A DNA stretch of 64,000 nucleotides from Flavobacteriaceae bacterium. GTDB taxonomy: Bacteria > Bacteroidota > Bacteroidia > Flavobacteriales > Flavobacteriaceae. The stretch is from assembly GCA_028280265.1 (NCBI GenBank), contig JANQMD010000003.1, positions 40,470-104,469 on the forward strand, read 5' to 3'. The notes under the pieces were generated by a model, which worked only from the letters and a program-made list of their open reading frames with translations, did no database searches and was not told where the DNA came from. This document shows positions 10,151-19,245 of this stretch, piece after piece. The stretch's first letter is position 1. Each line of letters opens with the position of its first letter. A program made the translations under genes and the position numbers.

Positions 10151-11641
10151 ATGAAAAGAGTTAAAAAATACAGTCTCTCAATGCTTATATTAATGGCAGT
10201 AACCTCTTGTACTTCGGAGAAGTCATCATTAAATGTAGAAGTTTTAGAAACATCTAGAAGTGGAAACAAACTAACACAGGTTTCAGAATTTAAAACTTCT
10301 GCTGATGCATCTACCATAGTAATCAATCCTGAAAAGAAATACCAGACTATTACAGGTTTTGGTGGAGCTTTTACAGAATCATCAGCTTATTTACTGAATA
10401 AATTAAGCAAGGCAAACAGAGATGAAATTTTGAAAGCTTATTTCGATAAAGATGGAGCTAACTATTCGTTAACAAGAACTCATATGAATTCATGTGATTT
10501 CTCTTTAACAAACTATTCATATACACCTGTTGAAGGAGATAAAGAGTTAAAGCATTTCACGATACAAGAAGATATGGATGATCTGATTCCTATGATCAAA
10601 GATGCAATGCAAGCTTCTCAGGATGGATTTAAAATTTTTGCTTCTCCATGGTCAGCTGCTCCTTGGATGAAAGATAATAATAATTGGGTTGGAGGGAAAC
10701 TACTACCCGAATATTATGATACTTGGGCATTGTTCTTTTCAAAATATATCGATGCTTATAAAGAACAGGGAATAGAAATTTGGGGATTCACTGTAGAAAA
10801 TGAACCTCATGGAAATGGAAATAATTGGGAAAGTATGCACTTTTCTCCCAAAGAAATGACAGATTTTGTAGAATTTCATTTAGGACCAAAATTAGAGGCT
10901 GATGGCTATGGAGATAAAATTATTTTGGGGTATGACCAAAATAGAGCTGGATTAAAAGAATGGGTAGATGAAATGTATCGTAGTGAATCTTCATCAAAGT
11001 ACTTCCATGGTACAGCCATACATTGGTATGAAAGCACCTATGATTTCTTTCCTGAAGCTTTACAATATGCTCATAACAAAGCTCCAAGCAAGTATTTGAT
11101 AGAAACAGAAGGTTGTGTAGATTCTGAAGTGCCAAAATGGAATGACGATGATTGGTATTGGAGAAAAGAAGCAACCGATTGGGGTTGGGACTGGGCATCT
11201 GAAAAAGAAAAATACTTGCATCCAAAATATGCTCCCGTTAATCGTTATGCGAGAGATATAATCGGTTGCCTAAACAACTGGGTAGACGGTTGGGTAGATT
11301 GGAACATGGTTCTTGATACACAAGGAGGTCCAAACTGGTTTAAAAACTGGTGTGTAGCTCCTGTGATTGTAGACCCAGAAAAAGATGAGGTATACTTTAC
11401 ACCATTGTACTATACAATGACTCATTTCAGTAAGTATATCCGTCCTGAAGCAGAAGTTATAGATGCTCAAAACTCTGACAAAGATTTAATGGTTACCGCA
11501 GCTAAAAATCCTGATGGTTCTATCGCTGTTGTAGTTTTTAATGAAGGAGAAAGTGAAAAGACTTTTCAGCTAACATTAGGAGAAAAATCTAAGAATATAT
11601 CAATCAAAGCACAAGCGATACAAACGATCGTAATCAACTAA
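10151..11641 (+). CDS. GH30 beta-1,6-glucosidase-type lipoprotein
   Basis: 496 aa with lipobox TSC (Cys20). The start of the catalytic domain (QTITGFGGAFTESSAY) is the classic GH30_1 N-terminus. The acid/base is Glu218 (VENEPHG) and the nucleophile Glu320 (ETEGC), and a C-terminal beta-domain ends the protein. In laminarin loci GH30 removes the beta-1,6-linked glucose branches so that GH17 and phosphorylase can work on linear beta-1,3 chains. It lies 13 bases before the sugar symporter. An alternative would be a glucosylceramidase-like specificity, but the neighbours argue for glucan. Confidence 0.92.
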   Translation: MKRVKKYSLSMLILMAVTSCTSEKSSLNVEVLETSRSGNKLTQVSEFKTSADASTIVINPEKKYQTITGFGGAFTESSAYLLNKLSKANRDEILKAYFDKDGANYSLTRTHMNSCDFSLTNYSYTPVEGDKELKHFTIQEDMDDLIPMIKDAMQASQDGFKIFASPWSAAPWMKDNNNWVGGKLLPEYYDTWALFFSKYIDAYKEQGIEIWGFTVENEPHGNGNNWESMHFSPKEMTDFVEFHLGPKLEADGYGDKIILGYDQNRAGLKEWVDEMYRSESSSKYFHGTAIHWYESTYDFFPEALQYAHNKAPSKYLIETEGCVDSEVPKWNDDDWYWRKEATDWGWDWASEKEKYLHPKYAPVNRYARDIIGCLNNWVDGWVDWNMVLDTQGGPNWFKNWCVAPVIVDPEKDEVYFTPLYYTMTHFSKYIRPEAEVIDAQNSDKDLMVTAAKNPDGSIAVVVFNEGESEKTFQLTLGEKSKNISIKAQAIQTIVIN

Positions 11642-11654
11642 AAACTAAATTATC

Positions 11655-13091
11655 ATGAGTAATGTAAAAACAGCTACTAAAGATAGAGTCCCAGTTGGGC
11701 AGAAAGCAGCTTTTGGAGCAGGGCATTTAATTAATAACCTTATTCCAGGAATACTAGGTGTTTTTGTTGTAATACTTAAATCCAATGAAGGTTTTGCAAT
11801 GAATACAATATTAGCAGGTTTAATTGTTGGTATTCCAAGGCTATTTGATGCTATAACTGATCCTGTAATGGGATATGTATCCGATAATACCAGTTCCAAC
11901 TATGGACGAAGACGACCATATATTTTTATAGGTGCTTTATTATCAGGTATTATTTTTACTGTTTTATGGCAAGTCCATGATACGAACCCAGAAATGTATA
12001 ATTTCTGGTACTTGCTTATCTTCTCAATACTTCTAATCTTTGGAAATACTATTTTCTCAACACCATTAATAGCATTAGGCTATGAGATGACCTCCGATTA
12101 TAAAGAGCGTACTCGTTTGATGAGTTTTGCAAATACAATTGGACAAATAGCCTGGATGTTAGTTCCTTTTCTATATGTACTTATTCCAGATAAAGACATT
12201 TTTGCTACGCAACCAGAGGGTGTTAGAAAAATAGCCTTAATAGCTGGAGCTGTTATTATTATTCTTGGAGTTTTACCAGCTATTTTCTGTCGTGGTATAG
12301 ATGCAAGTAAAATGGAGGGTAGAGAGGACATTACACTTAAAAGTCTTTTCGGAAGTATGGGGAAGATTTTTAAAGGAATCAAGCAAGTTCTAAAGAACAG
12401 ACCTTTTGCAAAACTTTGTCTTGCCACTTTTTTAGTCTTCAATGGTTTTCAAATTGTTGCTGAATTTGGAGTATTTATCATCAATTTTTACATGTTTGAT
12501 GGAGATTGGGGGGCTTCAAAATGGTGGATAGCACTTTTCCCAGCTGTAACAGCCGCGTATACTGCATTCATTGCCATTCCTATCATTAATTGGATGGCTA
12601 ATAAATGGGGAAAAAGAAAAGCTTTTGTTTACGCTACAGCAATTTCTATCGTTGGATATGTGTTAAAATGGTGGGGATTCGACCCTGAGAATCCATTTAT
12701 GATTTTCCTTCCTATTCCACTTATGGCTTTTGGTATGGGATGTTTATTTACTTTGATGATGAGTATGACGGCAGATGTTTGTGATTTGGATGAGTTAGAA
12801 AACGGAATGCCAAGAAAAGAAGGAACTTTTGGAGCTATATATTGGTGGATGATTAAAGTTGGTCAAGGATTAGCTTTGGTATTATCGGGAGTTATTCTTA
12901 GTCTTCTAGGGTACGATCCAAAAGCTTCAACACAGACAGCTGAGGCACTCATTGGAATGAGAATAACAGATATAGTGCTTCCTGCGTTAACTGCCGCATT
13001 GGCAATATGGGTGATGTGGAAATACAGTCTCGATGAAAAAAGAGCTAAGGAAATTAAAGTTGAATTAGTGAAAAGAAGAGGCGAACTTTAA
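11655..13091 (+). CDS. GPH/MelB-type sugar:cation symporter (MFS)
   Basis: 478 aa inner-membrane protein with about 12 predicted membrane segments. The loop 2/3 motif FDAITDPVMGYVSDNT followed by GRRRPYI is diagnostic of the glycoside-pentoside-hexuronide symporter family. It is placed between the exported GH30 and a GH17 lacking a signal peptide, so it is the likely importer of laminari-oligosaccharides or glucose from the periplasm. The coupling ion is not evident. The cytoplasmic enzymes next to it imply that short oligosaccharides, not only glucose, are carried; this is inference. Confidence 0.9.
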   Translation: MSNVKTATKDRVPVGQKAAFGAGHLINNLIPGILGVFVVILKSNEGFAMNTILAGLIVGIPRLFDAITDPVMGYVSDNTSSNYGRRRPYIFIGALLSGIIFTVLWQVHDTNPEMYNFWYLLIFSILLIFGNTIFSTPLIALGYEMTSDYKERTRLMSFANTIGQIAWMLVPFLYVLIPDKDIFATQPEGVRKIALIAGAVIIILGVLPAIFCRGIDASKMEGREDITLKSLFGSMGKIFKGIKQVLKNRPFAKLCLATFLVFNGFQIVAEFGVFIINFYMFDGDWGASKWWIALFPAVTAAYTAFIAIPIINWMANKWGKRKAFVYATAISIVGYVLKWWGFDPENPFMIFLPIPLMAFGMGCLFTLMMSMTADVCDLDELENGMPRKEGTFGAIYWWMIKVGQGLALVLSGVILSLLGYDPKASTQTAEALIGMRITDIVLPALTAALAIWVMWKYSLDEKRAKEIKVELVKRRGEL

Positions 13092-13121
13092 TCATAAAAT
13101 TTTAATAACAATAAATAAGAA

Positions 13122-14012
13122 ATGTCAGTTAGAGAAGAAAAATTTTTAGCATTAGCAAATGTTGATTATGCAGATAAGTCAATTGAAGACTTGAGAGCTT
13201 TGTTTAGAAAAGTACTTAAATCTGGTATGCATGGGTTATGTTCTAGCCCATACGAAGAAGGTCAAAAACCAGGAGATCAGTTGTCAGAAGAGCAGGTTAG
13301 AAGAAGACTAAGCATTATGCGTCCGTATACAGATTGGATTCGTTCTTTTTCTTGTACAGATGGAAACGAAATGATCCCTAAAATAGCAAAAGAGTATGGG
13401 ATGAAAACCATGGTAGGTGCTTGGTTGGGAGATGATCCAGAAATTAATCACAAAGAGCTGGAAAACCTAATTCAGTTATGTCATCAGGGACATGTTGATA
13501 TTGCAGCTGTTGGAAACGAAGTTATGTACAGAGGAGATTTAAATGAAGCGGAGCTTTTGGATAAAATCTACTATGTGAAAGCATCTATTAAGGATTTAAA
13601 CATTCCTGTAGGATATGTAGATGCCTACTATGAATTCCATGACCGCCCTGCAATTACTGAAGCTTGCGATGTAATCTTAGCAAATTGCTATCCTTTTTGG
13701 GAGGGTTGTGACCAAGACTACTCATTGTTGTATATGAAAGATATGTATAACAAAGCAAAACGAGCAGGCAATGGAAAAAAAGTTATTGTTTCTGAAACAG
13801 GCTGGCCTAGTCAAGGAACCAATTTACAAGGGGCATTTCCATCTGAAGAAAACGCCATTAAGTATTTTATCAATGCTCAAAAATGGTCTCAAGAAGAAGG
13901 CATAGAAATATTTTATTTCTCCTCTTTTGATGAATCTTGGAAAGTTGGCTCAGAAGGTGATGTAGGTGCTTATTGGGGAATTTGGGACAAAGATGAGAAT
14001 TTGAAATATTAA
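13122..14012 (+). CDS. GH17 glucanase without signal peptide (cytoplasmic)
   Basis: 296 aa GH17 TIM barrel with acid/base Glu133 (VGNEVM) and nucleophile Glu225 (SETGWP), the same catalytic pattern as the lipoprotein GH17 upstream but clearly diverged. The N-terminus (MSVREEKFLALANVDYADKS) has no signal peptide or membrane segment, so it should act in the cytoplasm together with the GH149 phosphorylase on imported oligosaccharides. It follows the symporter by 30 bases and is closed by a strong terminator, marking the end of the long transcript. Confidence 0.9.
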   Translation: MSVREEKFLALANVDYADKSIEDLRALFRKVLKSGMHGLCSSPYEEGQKPGDQLSEEQVRRRLSIMRPYTDWIRSFSCTDGNEMIPKIAKEYGMKTMVGAWLGDDPEINHKELENLIQLCHQGHVDIAAVGNEVMYRGDLNEAELLDKIYYVKASIKDLNIPVGYVDAYYEFHDRPAITEACDVILANCYPFWEGCDQDYSLLYMKDMYNKAKRAGNGKKVIVSETGWPSQGTNLQGAFPSEENAIKYFINAQKWSQEEGIEIFYFSSFDESWKVGSEGDVGAYWGIWDKDENLKY

Positions 14013-14021
14013 AACAATATT

Positions 14022-14061
14022 TGTTGTGGTAATAAAAACACAACATTACCACAACATTTTT
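14022..14061 (+). terminator. Rho-independent terminator of the laminarin operon
   Basis: A perfect 12-bp stem (TGTTGTGGTAAT at 14022-14033 with its complement at 14045-14056) and an 11-base loop are followed by TTTTTATATTTTT, ten bases after the GH17 stop codon. Confidence 0.88.
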
Positions 14062-14257
14062 ATATTTTTAAATGATGCTGTTAAAAATAATATACTGAAA
14101 ATTAGATTTTTAATATAAAATAGCTTTTTTAAAGAGCCAATACGTAATGTATGTTTTTTGTAGGGGTTAATTTTTTCAATTCTCAAAAAAAGTGCTTAAA
14201 TTTAGCTAATTGTTAAAAAACGATAACAATCTTTAATTCAATTAAATACACAATCAT

Positions 14258-15817
14258 ATGAAAAAAATTACTTTACTATTTTTATTGATGACCACTGTTT
14301 TGGCATTTGGTCAAGCACCAACAACTGATCCTCCAACACCACCTACTAGAAATGCAAGTGATGTTATTTCTATTTTTAGTGGTGCATATACAGATGTATC
14401 TGGAACAAATTTTAACCCTAACTGGAATCAGGCAGGTTTTGGTAATGCTAATACTTCACTTAATACTGGTTCTGGGAATATCGTTTTGGCATATCCTAAT
14501 TTTAACTACCAAGGAAATGAGTTTGGAAGTTCTCAAGATATTTCTACAATGGAGAAATTACATGTTGATATTTGGATAAATGGTACTTTTAATCCTAGAG
14601 TATTTGTCATTAGTTCAGGAACTGAGATACCTCATGTAATAACTAATACTGGTTCTGGGGCATGGATTAGTGTAGATATTAACGTTGCCGGCATTACGGG
14701 AGATCTTACTAAAGCTATTCAGTTTAAATTTGATGGAGGTAACGGTACTACTGATGCTATTTATGTTGACAATTTATATTTCTGGAAGAACCCAACTACA
14801 ACTAGTAACGATGCTACTCTAAGTGATTTAAAGGTTAATGGTACAACAATTTCTGGTTTTGCATCAACAAAAATATCATATACATACACTGTAGCTTCTG
14901 GTGCAGCAATCCCAACGGTATCTGCTACAACAACTCAATCAGGAGCTAATGCAAATATTACGCAAGCTACAGCCGTTCCAGGTAATGCAACAGTGGTAGT
15001 AACTGCTCAAGATGGTACTACAATGAAAACGTATACTGTTTCATATGTTAATCCACCTCTTGTACCTACAACAGCTCCAACTGCACCAACAGCAAGTTCA
15101 GGAAATGTAACCTCGCTATACAGTGATGCATATACAGATGTAGCAAGTAGCACAACTCCTGGTTGGAGTGAAGTAGTTGCTCAGGAAATGCATGCAAGCA
15201 ATAACGTTTATAAGACAACAAACTTTTTACCATTTGCACTGACAAATCCAATTGACATTACATCACGTACGACACTACACGTGGATGTTTGGTTACCAAC
15301 ATTACCAAGTGCTGGTGCTGGTCTATTGATTAAGCTTCTAGATACATCAGGTACGCCTGATAATGAGGCCCACTATACTCATTCTAAAGCGAACATGACA
15401 GCTGGTTCTTGGAACAGTATAGACATTCCAATAAGCTCTTTTACTCAGGTAAAAGGTACGTGGGATGCCGCAGCAAGAGGTAAAATAAATCAAGTATTGG
15501 TAGACATTGTAGATGATGCTACGATGTATGTAGATAATGTTTACTTCTACACAGGATCTACTGCTAGCACAAACACAGAAGATTTAATCCAAACAAGAAT
15601 CTTCCCAAACCCATCAGGTTCAGTTTGGAATGTTTCTACGCCAAATGCAATTATAAAATCAGTAGAAGTATATAATGTATTAGGAAGAAGAGTAATGGTA
15701 CAAGATGCTAATAGCGATCAAGTAAGCATCTCTGCTGAAGGATTGGCTTCTGGATTGTACTTAACAAAAATTACAACAGATAAAGGAACAAAAACTGTTC
15801 GATTAGTAAGAGAATAG
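14258..15817 (+). CDS. T9SS-secreted glycan-binding protein with duplicated modules
   Basis: 519 aa: a signal peptide (LLMTTVLAFGQ), a Pro/Thr linker, module 1 (~30-175, DVISIFSGAYTDV to YVDNLYF), a cadherin-like beta-sandwich (~180-265, starting NDATLSDLKVNGTTI), module 2 (~280-430, NVTSLYSDAYTDV to YVDNVYF), and a type A T9SS sorting domain (~447-519; FPNPSGSVWN, LYLTKITTDKG). The modules are homologous to those in the lipoprotein at 2487. It has no catalytic motif, so it is probably a secreted or surface-attached beta-glucan binder. It has its own upstream gap of 245 bases and its own terminator, so it can be expressed separately from the enzymes. Confidence 0.85.
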   Translation: MKKITLLFLLMTTVLAFGQAPTTDPPTPPTRNASDVISIFSGAYTDVSGTNFNPNWNQAGFGNANTSLNTGSGNIVLAYPNFNYQGNEFGSSQDISTMEKLHVDIWINGTFNPRVFVISSGTEIPHVITNTGSGAWISVDINVAGITGDLTKAIQFKFDGGNGTTDAIYVDNLYFWKNPTTTSNDATLSDLKVNGTTISGFASTKISYTYTVASGAAIPTVSATTTQSGANANITQATAVPGNATVVVTAQDGTTMKTYTVSYVNPPLVPTTAPTAPTASSGNVTSLYSDAYTDVASSTTPGWSEVVAQEMHASNNVYKTTNFLPFALTNPIDITSRTTLHVDVWLPTLPSAGAGLLIKLLDTSGTPDNEAHYTHSKANMTAGSWNSIDIPISSFTQVKGTWDAAARGKINQVLVDIVDDATMYVDNVYFYTGSTASTNTEDLIQTRIFPNPSGSVWNVSTPNAIIKSVEVYNVLGRRVMVQDANSDQVSISAEGLASGLYLTKITTDKGTKTVRLVRE

Positions 15818-15844
15818 TGAACTAGAGTTCAATTATTGATATGA

Positions 15845-15877
15845 AAAACCGAGATGCTAAAACATCTCGGTTTTTTT
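15845..15877 (+). terminator. Rho-independent terminator
   Basis: Stem AAAACCGAGATG (15845-15856) with CATCTCGGTTTT (15863-15874), a 6-base loop, and a run of seven T from 15871. It ends the secreted binding-protein gene. Confidence 0.9.
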
Positions 15878-15890
15878 GTGAAATTTATTG

Positions 15891-15985
15891 GCACCGCTAA
15901 AGAGTTTACTACTTCAAGCTTGCCTAAAAATTAAAATTTAGCCTTCCTGTAAATGCATCGTGTACTTGCACCGATGTAGTTTACT
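15891..15985 (-). repeat. Dispersed ~96-bp element, copy 1
   Basis: It is homologous to 35676-35771. The gene-proximal 34 bases match at 32 positions, and the rest at roughly 70% including a central GGCAAGC. Read on the minus strand it starts over the stop codon of the AraC gene (AGTAAACTACATCGGTGCAA). It encodes nothing obvious. It is probably a miniature mobile or extragenic palindrome-type repeat. Confidence 0.7.
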
Positions 15986-16919
15986 AATTCAAAGAATACT
16001 CTTTAATATATTGCTTCGGACTCATACCAACTTTCTTTTTAAATACCCTTGTAAAGTATTGAGGATATTCGAAACCTAGTTTGTATGCCGTTTCTGATAT
16101 TGAAAAATTTGGATTCAATAATAAACTTTTTGCTTCCTCAACTAAAAATAAATTGATTTGATCTATTGCAGTTCGTCCTGTTTCAGATTTTATAGTATCA
16201 CTCATATAACGATGACTAACATTTAATTGAGCAGCCATCCAATCAACTGTAGGAATTCCTTCCTTAGCAAATAGATTTTGATCAAAATAAACGTTTAAGA
16301 TATCTGTAAACTTGGTCATTAAAACTTTGTTGTCATCAGTTCTGTTAAGAAATTGTCTTTTATAGAATCTGTCTGCGTACTTCAATAAAGTTTCTAATTG
16401 AGATATGATAATCTCTTTACTAAACTCATCTTGGTTATTGTGATACTCGGCCTTAATATTCTTAAAAATATCTTTTACAATTTGTTCCTCTTTTGGCGAT
16501 AAATGGAGTGCCTCGTTTACATTATAGTTAAAGAAGTTGTACTTTTTAATTTTTTCGTATAAATCTAAATTACGTATGTAATCTTTGTGAAATGACACGC
16601 TATAGCTTTCTGAACTAAACACCATATCTTTAAAAGATAACGTCTGATTTGGAGCTGTAAACAACATGGTTCCTTTAGTACAATCGTATTGAGTACGTCC
16701 ATAGGAAAGCTCACCTGAAATAATATTCTTAAAGCTTATTGTATAGAAATCACACGAGATAGTAACTGGCCCTTCAAAAGCATATGTCTCACAACTTGCT
16801 TGCTCGTCTTCATCTAATTCTTTATGGATAATGCTGAATAAAGGATTCTCTGGTTCCCCGATTCCAAAATATTCATGAAACTTGGATATATGATCAAATT
16901 TTAAGTCTAACATTTTCAT
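15984..16919 (-). CDS. AraC-family transcriptional regulator
   Basis: 311 aa. The C-terminal ~100 residues form the paired helix-turn-helix AraC domain (WMAAQLNVSHRYMSDTIKSE, then ISETAYKLGFEYPQYFTRVF and the final MSPKQY). The N-terminal ~190 residues are a cupin-like sensor domain of the type seen in flavobacterial AraC regulators. It lies 30 bases downstream of the MBL hydrolase on the same strand, so it is likely co-transcribed with the two hydrolases and may control them. Its ligand is unknown. Its stop codon overlaps a dispersed repeat. Confidence 0.92.
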   Translation of the reverse strand: MKMLDLKFDHISKFHEYFGIGEPENPLFSIIHKELDEDEQASCETYAFEGPVTISCDFYTISFKNIISGELSYGRTQYDCTKGTMLFTAPNQTLSFKDMVFSSESYSVSFHKDYIRNLDLYEKIKKYNFFNYNVNEALHLSPKEEQIVKDIFKNIKAEYHNNQDEFSKEIIISQLETLLKYADRFYKRQFLNRTDDNKVLMTKFTDILNVYFDQNLFAKEGIPTVDWMAAQLNVSHRYMSDTIKSETGRTAIDQINLFLVEEAKSLLLNPNFSISETAYKLGFEYPQYFTRVFKKKVGMSPKQYIKEYSLN

Positions 16920-16949
16920 ATTTTCTGCCCTTTAAAATTATGATTTCTT

Positions 16950-18095
16950 TTAGTATTTAGTCCACCACTCTTTGGTGGCTAAGTTATTTTCTTTTACAAG
17001 TATAGGTGTTCCTATTTGAGGAGCTATGAGGTTTAGATTGAGTTCTTTGGCTTTTTTACTTACTCGCTCTATGGGATCTGTCCAAGAATGCATTGCTAGT
17101 TTTAACGCTCCCCAGTGTATGGGCATAATCATTTTAGCCTGTAAATCTAACCCCGCTTGAGCAGTTTCTTCAGGCATCATGTGTATATCTTTCCACATTT
17201 CATTGTATTGTCCACATTCTAACATGGCAAAGTCAAACGGACCGTATTTCTCTCCAATTTCAGTAAAATGTTCTCCATAACCGCTATCTCCACTAAAGTA
17301 GATATTATCGGTAGATGTTTTTATAATCCAAGAACTCCACAAAGTACTTTGGCGATTGTTCATTTTTCTTCCTGAAAAATGCTGAGATGGCGTACAAACT
17401 AATTTCAATCCTTCATATTCCGTTTCCTGCCACCAGTCCATTTCACTTATTTTGTTTGTTGGAACTCCCCATGCTTCTAGATGCACACCAACACCTAAAG
17501 GAGTAAAAAAATGTTTAGTTTTTTCTTTTAGTTTTTGAATTGATTCATAATCTAAATGATCATAATGGTCATGAGAAATAATAACAGCATCAATCATTGG
17601 AAGTTTCTCTATTTCCAAAGGCATTTCACTATTAAAACGTTTACTTCCCAGCCAATTATGAGGTGCTGCAACTTTGCCAAACATCGGGTCTAATAAAATG
17701 TTTTTACCTTGTGTTTGCATTAAAAAAGCTGAGTGACCGTACCAGATAAGTCTTGTTGCTCCCTTGTAATTCGCTACATTGGCCGAATCTATTTTTTGAA
17801 CTTCTAAATCGGCTTTAGGAGTAGCATTTTCTACTTTGGTAAAAAAGAATTTACGAGACATACTCAACATTTCACCGAAACTAAAATCTTTGGGAGCATT
17901 TCTGTCTTCGTTATGAAAAGTGCCATTTTCAAATTGCTTTGACGTTACATATAATTTTTGACGTTCTTTAGTGACATCACCTCCAAAAGTAGGGTAGAAC
18001 TTGACAAACAAAAAGTAGGTGACTAGTATGAATGCAATAAAGGATAATAGAGTAATCAACATTTTCTTTAATATTTTAAATATTCTTTTCTTCAT
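16950..18095 (-). CDS. Membrane-anchored MBL-fold metallo-hydrolase (NAPE-PLD/RomA-like)
   Basis: 381 aa. One N-terminal hydrophobic segment (~residues 10-32) anchors the protein, with the catalytic part probably outside the cytoplasm. The metallo-beta-lactamase motifs are clear: ISHDHYDHLD (metal ligands), a SGDSGYG Asp ligand, and a late IHWGAL histidine. The pattern with WYGHSAFL and LLDPMFG is that of the UlaG/NAPE-PLD-like group annotated in many bacteria as RomA-like. The substrate is unknown; a phosphodiester or lipid substrate is possible. It is 61 bases downstream of an alpha/beta hydrolase gene. Confidence 0.85.
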   Translation of the reverse strand: MKKRIFKILKKMLITLLSFIAFILVTYFLFVKFYPTFGGDVTKERQKLYVTSKQFENGTFHNEDRNAPKDFSFGEMLSMSRKFFFTKVENATPKADLEVQKIDSANVANYKGATRLIWYGHSAFLMQTQGKNILLDPMFGKVAAPHNWLGSKRFNSEMPLEIEKLPMIDAVIISHDHYDHLDYESIQKLKEKTKHFFTPLGVGVHLEAWGVPTNKISEMDWWQETEYEGLKLVCTPSQHFSGRKMNNRQSTLWSSWIIKTSTDNIYFSGDSGYGEHFTEIGEKYGPFDFAMLECGQYNEMWKDIHMMPEETAQAGLDLQAKMIMPIHWGALKLAMHSWTDPIERVSKKAKELNLNLIAPQIGTPILVKENNLATKEWWTKY

Positions 18096-18156
18096 AAATA
18101 TGTAAGGTTTGTTCTAAGTTCGTGATCAAAAACAATCCCTAACTTGTAATTAATTT

Positions 18157-19098
18157 TTATTTATTGAAGAATTCTGCAACAGCATCTGTAGATACTTTTA
18201 CGGCCTCTGGCTTGTAGTAAAAATCTACGTGGCTAAATTCGTTTACTGCTAAAACTTCTGGATTATTGGTTAACTTGTCAATAAATACAGTTGAACATGG
18301 GGCCGTAGAAGCCGATGTACCATAAACAACCAAAGTAGGTTGTATAATTTTATCTGCATATGCTTCTCCAATAGAAATCAAAGACTGCATGGCTTGGTCA
18401 GCGATGTGAATGTTTGAAGCGTTTTTAACTTTTCCTGGGCCTTTCACACCATCTTTTCCGTAGTAACTATACGTTTCTTCTGCCATTGGTGGAAACGCAG
18501 CAGCTGAAACAAATTCTTCTTTCGTCATTTCATCATCCAATCCAAATGGAGCATTATAATCGGGTTCTCCTGTTTCATATTGCTTTTGCATAGAAGCATT
18601 AGCGGCTGCAATCATTGGATCTGTGACTTCTCTACCTAACCATTGGAAACCATCTGCGGCCATCATTCCTGAAACCGTGGCAATTTTCTTTATTCTGTGG
18701 TCAGTAACTGATGCTGAAGCAATAATAGAGCCACCTTGACATACTCCCATTCCGTATATTTCTTCAACAAAGGGAAGGCTTCCTAAATACGAAACGGCAT
18801 CCCATGTATTCTCGATCAGTCTAAACATATATCGAGACTGTTTAAATTCTCCTGGCAAAGCTGGAGAATCTCCCATCCCCAAATAATCAAAGCCTAAAAA
18901 GACAAATCCTCTTTTGGCCATCTCTGGACCATAGGTTGCTAAAACTTGTCCTTTAACTTGTGGAAATGGACTTGCACCAACAATCGCTTTGTACTTTTTA
19001 CTTGAATCAAACCCCTCTGGAAGATATAAGTCACCTGCCAATTCTACTCCAAAAGACTTAAAGCCTACTCTGTTTTTTCCTGCTTGTAATTTCATCAT
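18157..19098 (-). CDS. Alpha/beta hydrolase with a cysteine nucleophile (dienelactone-hydrolase-like)
   Basis: A 313-aa alpha/beta-hydrolase fold. The nucleophile elbow reads GMGVCQGG, so Cys120 stands where most family members have Ser, as in dienelactone hydrolases; the oxyanion strand and a late FSHVDFY histidine are present. I chose the ATG at 19098, because the in-frame ATG at 19122 would lie only about 5 bases from the predicted transcription start (TAACTTTG box at 19134-19141), leaving almost no leader. It has no signal peptide. It probably heads an operon with the MBL hydrolase and AraC regulator. The substrate is unknown. Confidence 0.75.
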   Translation of the reverse strand: MMKLQAGKNRVGFKSFGVELAGDLYLPEGFDSSKKYKAIVGASPFPQVKGQVLATYGPEMAKRGFVFLGFDYLGMGDSPALPGEFKQSRYMFRLIENTWDAVSYLGSLPFVEEIYGMGVCQGGSIIASASVTDHRIKKIATVSGMMAADGFQWLGREVTDPMIAAANASMQKQYETGEPDYNAPFGLDDEMTKEEFVSAAAFPPMAEETYSYYGKDGVKGPGKVKNASNIHIADQAMQSLISIGEAYADKIIQPTLVVYGTSASTAPCSTVFIDKLTNNPEVLAVNEFSHVDFYYKPEAVKVSTDAVAEFFNK

Positions 19099-19133
19099 AT
19101 AAATGTTTAACCCTGTGGTCATTAATTTGATTA

Positions 19134-19141
19134 CAAAGTTA
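19134..19141 (-). promoter_or_regulatory. -7 promoter box for the alpha/beta hydrolase operon
   Basis: TAACTTTG on the minus strand matches the Bacteroidota TAnnTTTG box, 36 bases before the ATG at 19098. No convincing TTG is seen at -33. Confidence 0.4.
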
Positions 19142-19245
19142 TTTCAGTTAGCAGGCTTAGAATTTAAACATTTTGGTAAGAGACTTATACATTTTGGAAT
19201 TTGTAAAAATGTGAAAAAGCTTCTGATAGCTCTCATTACTATTTC

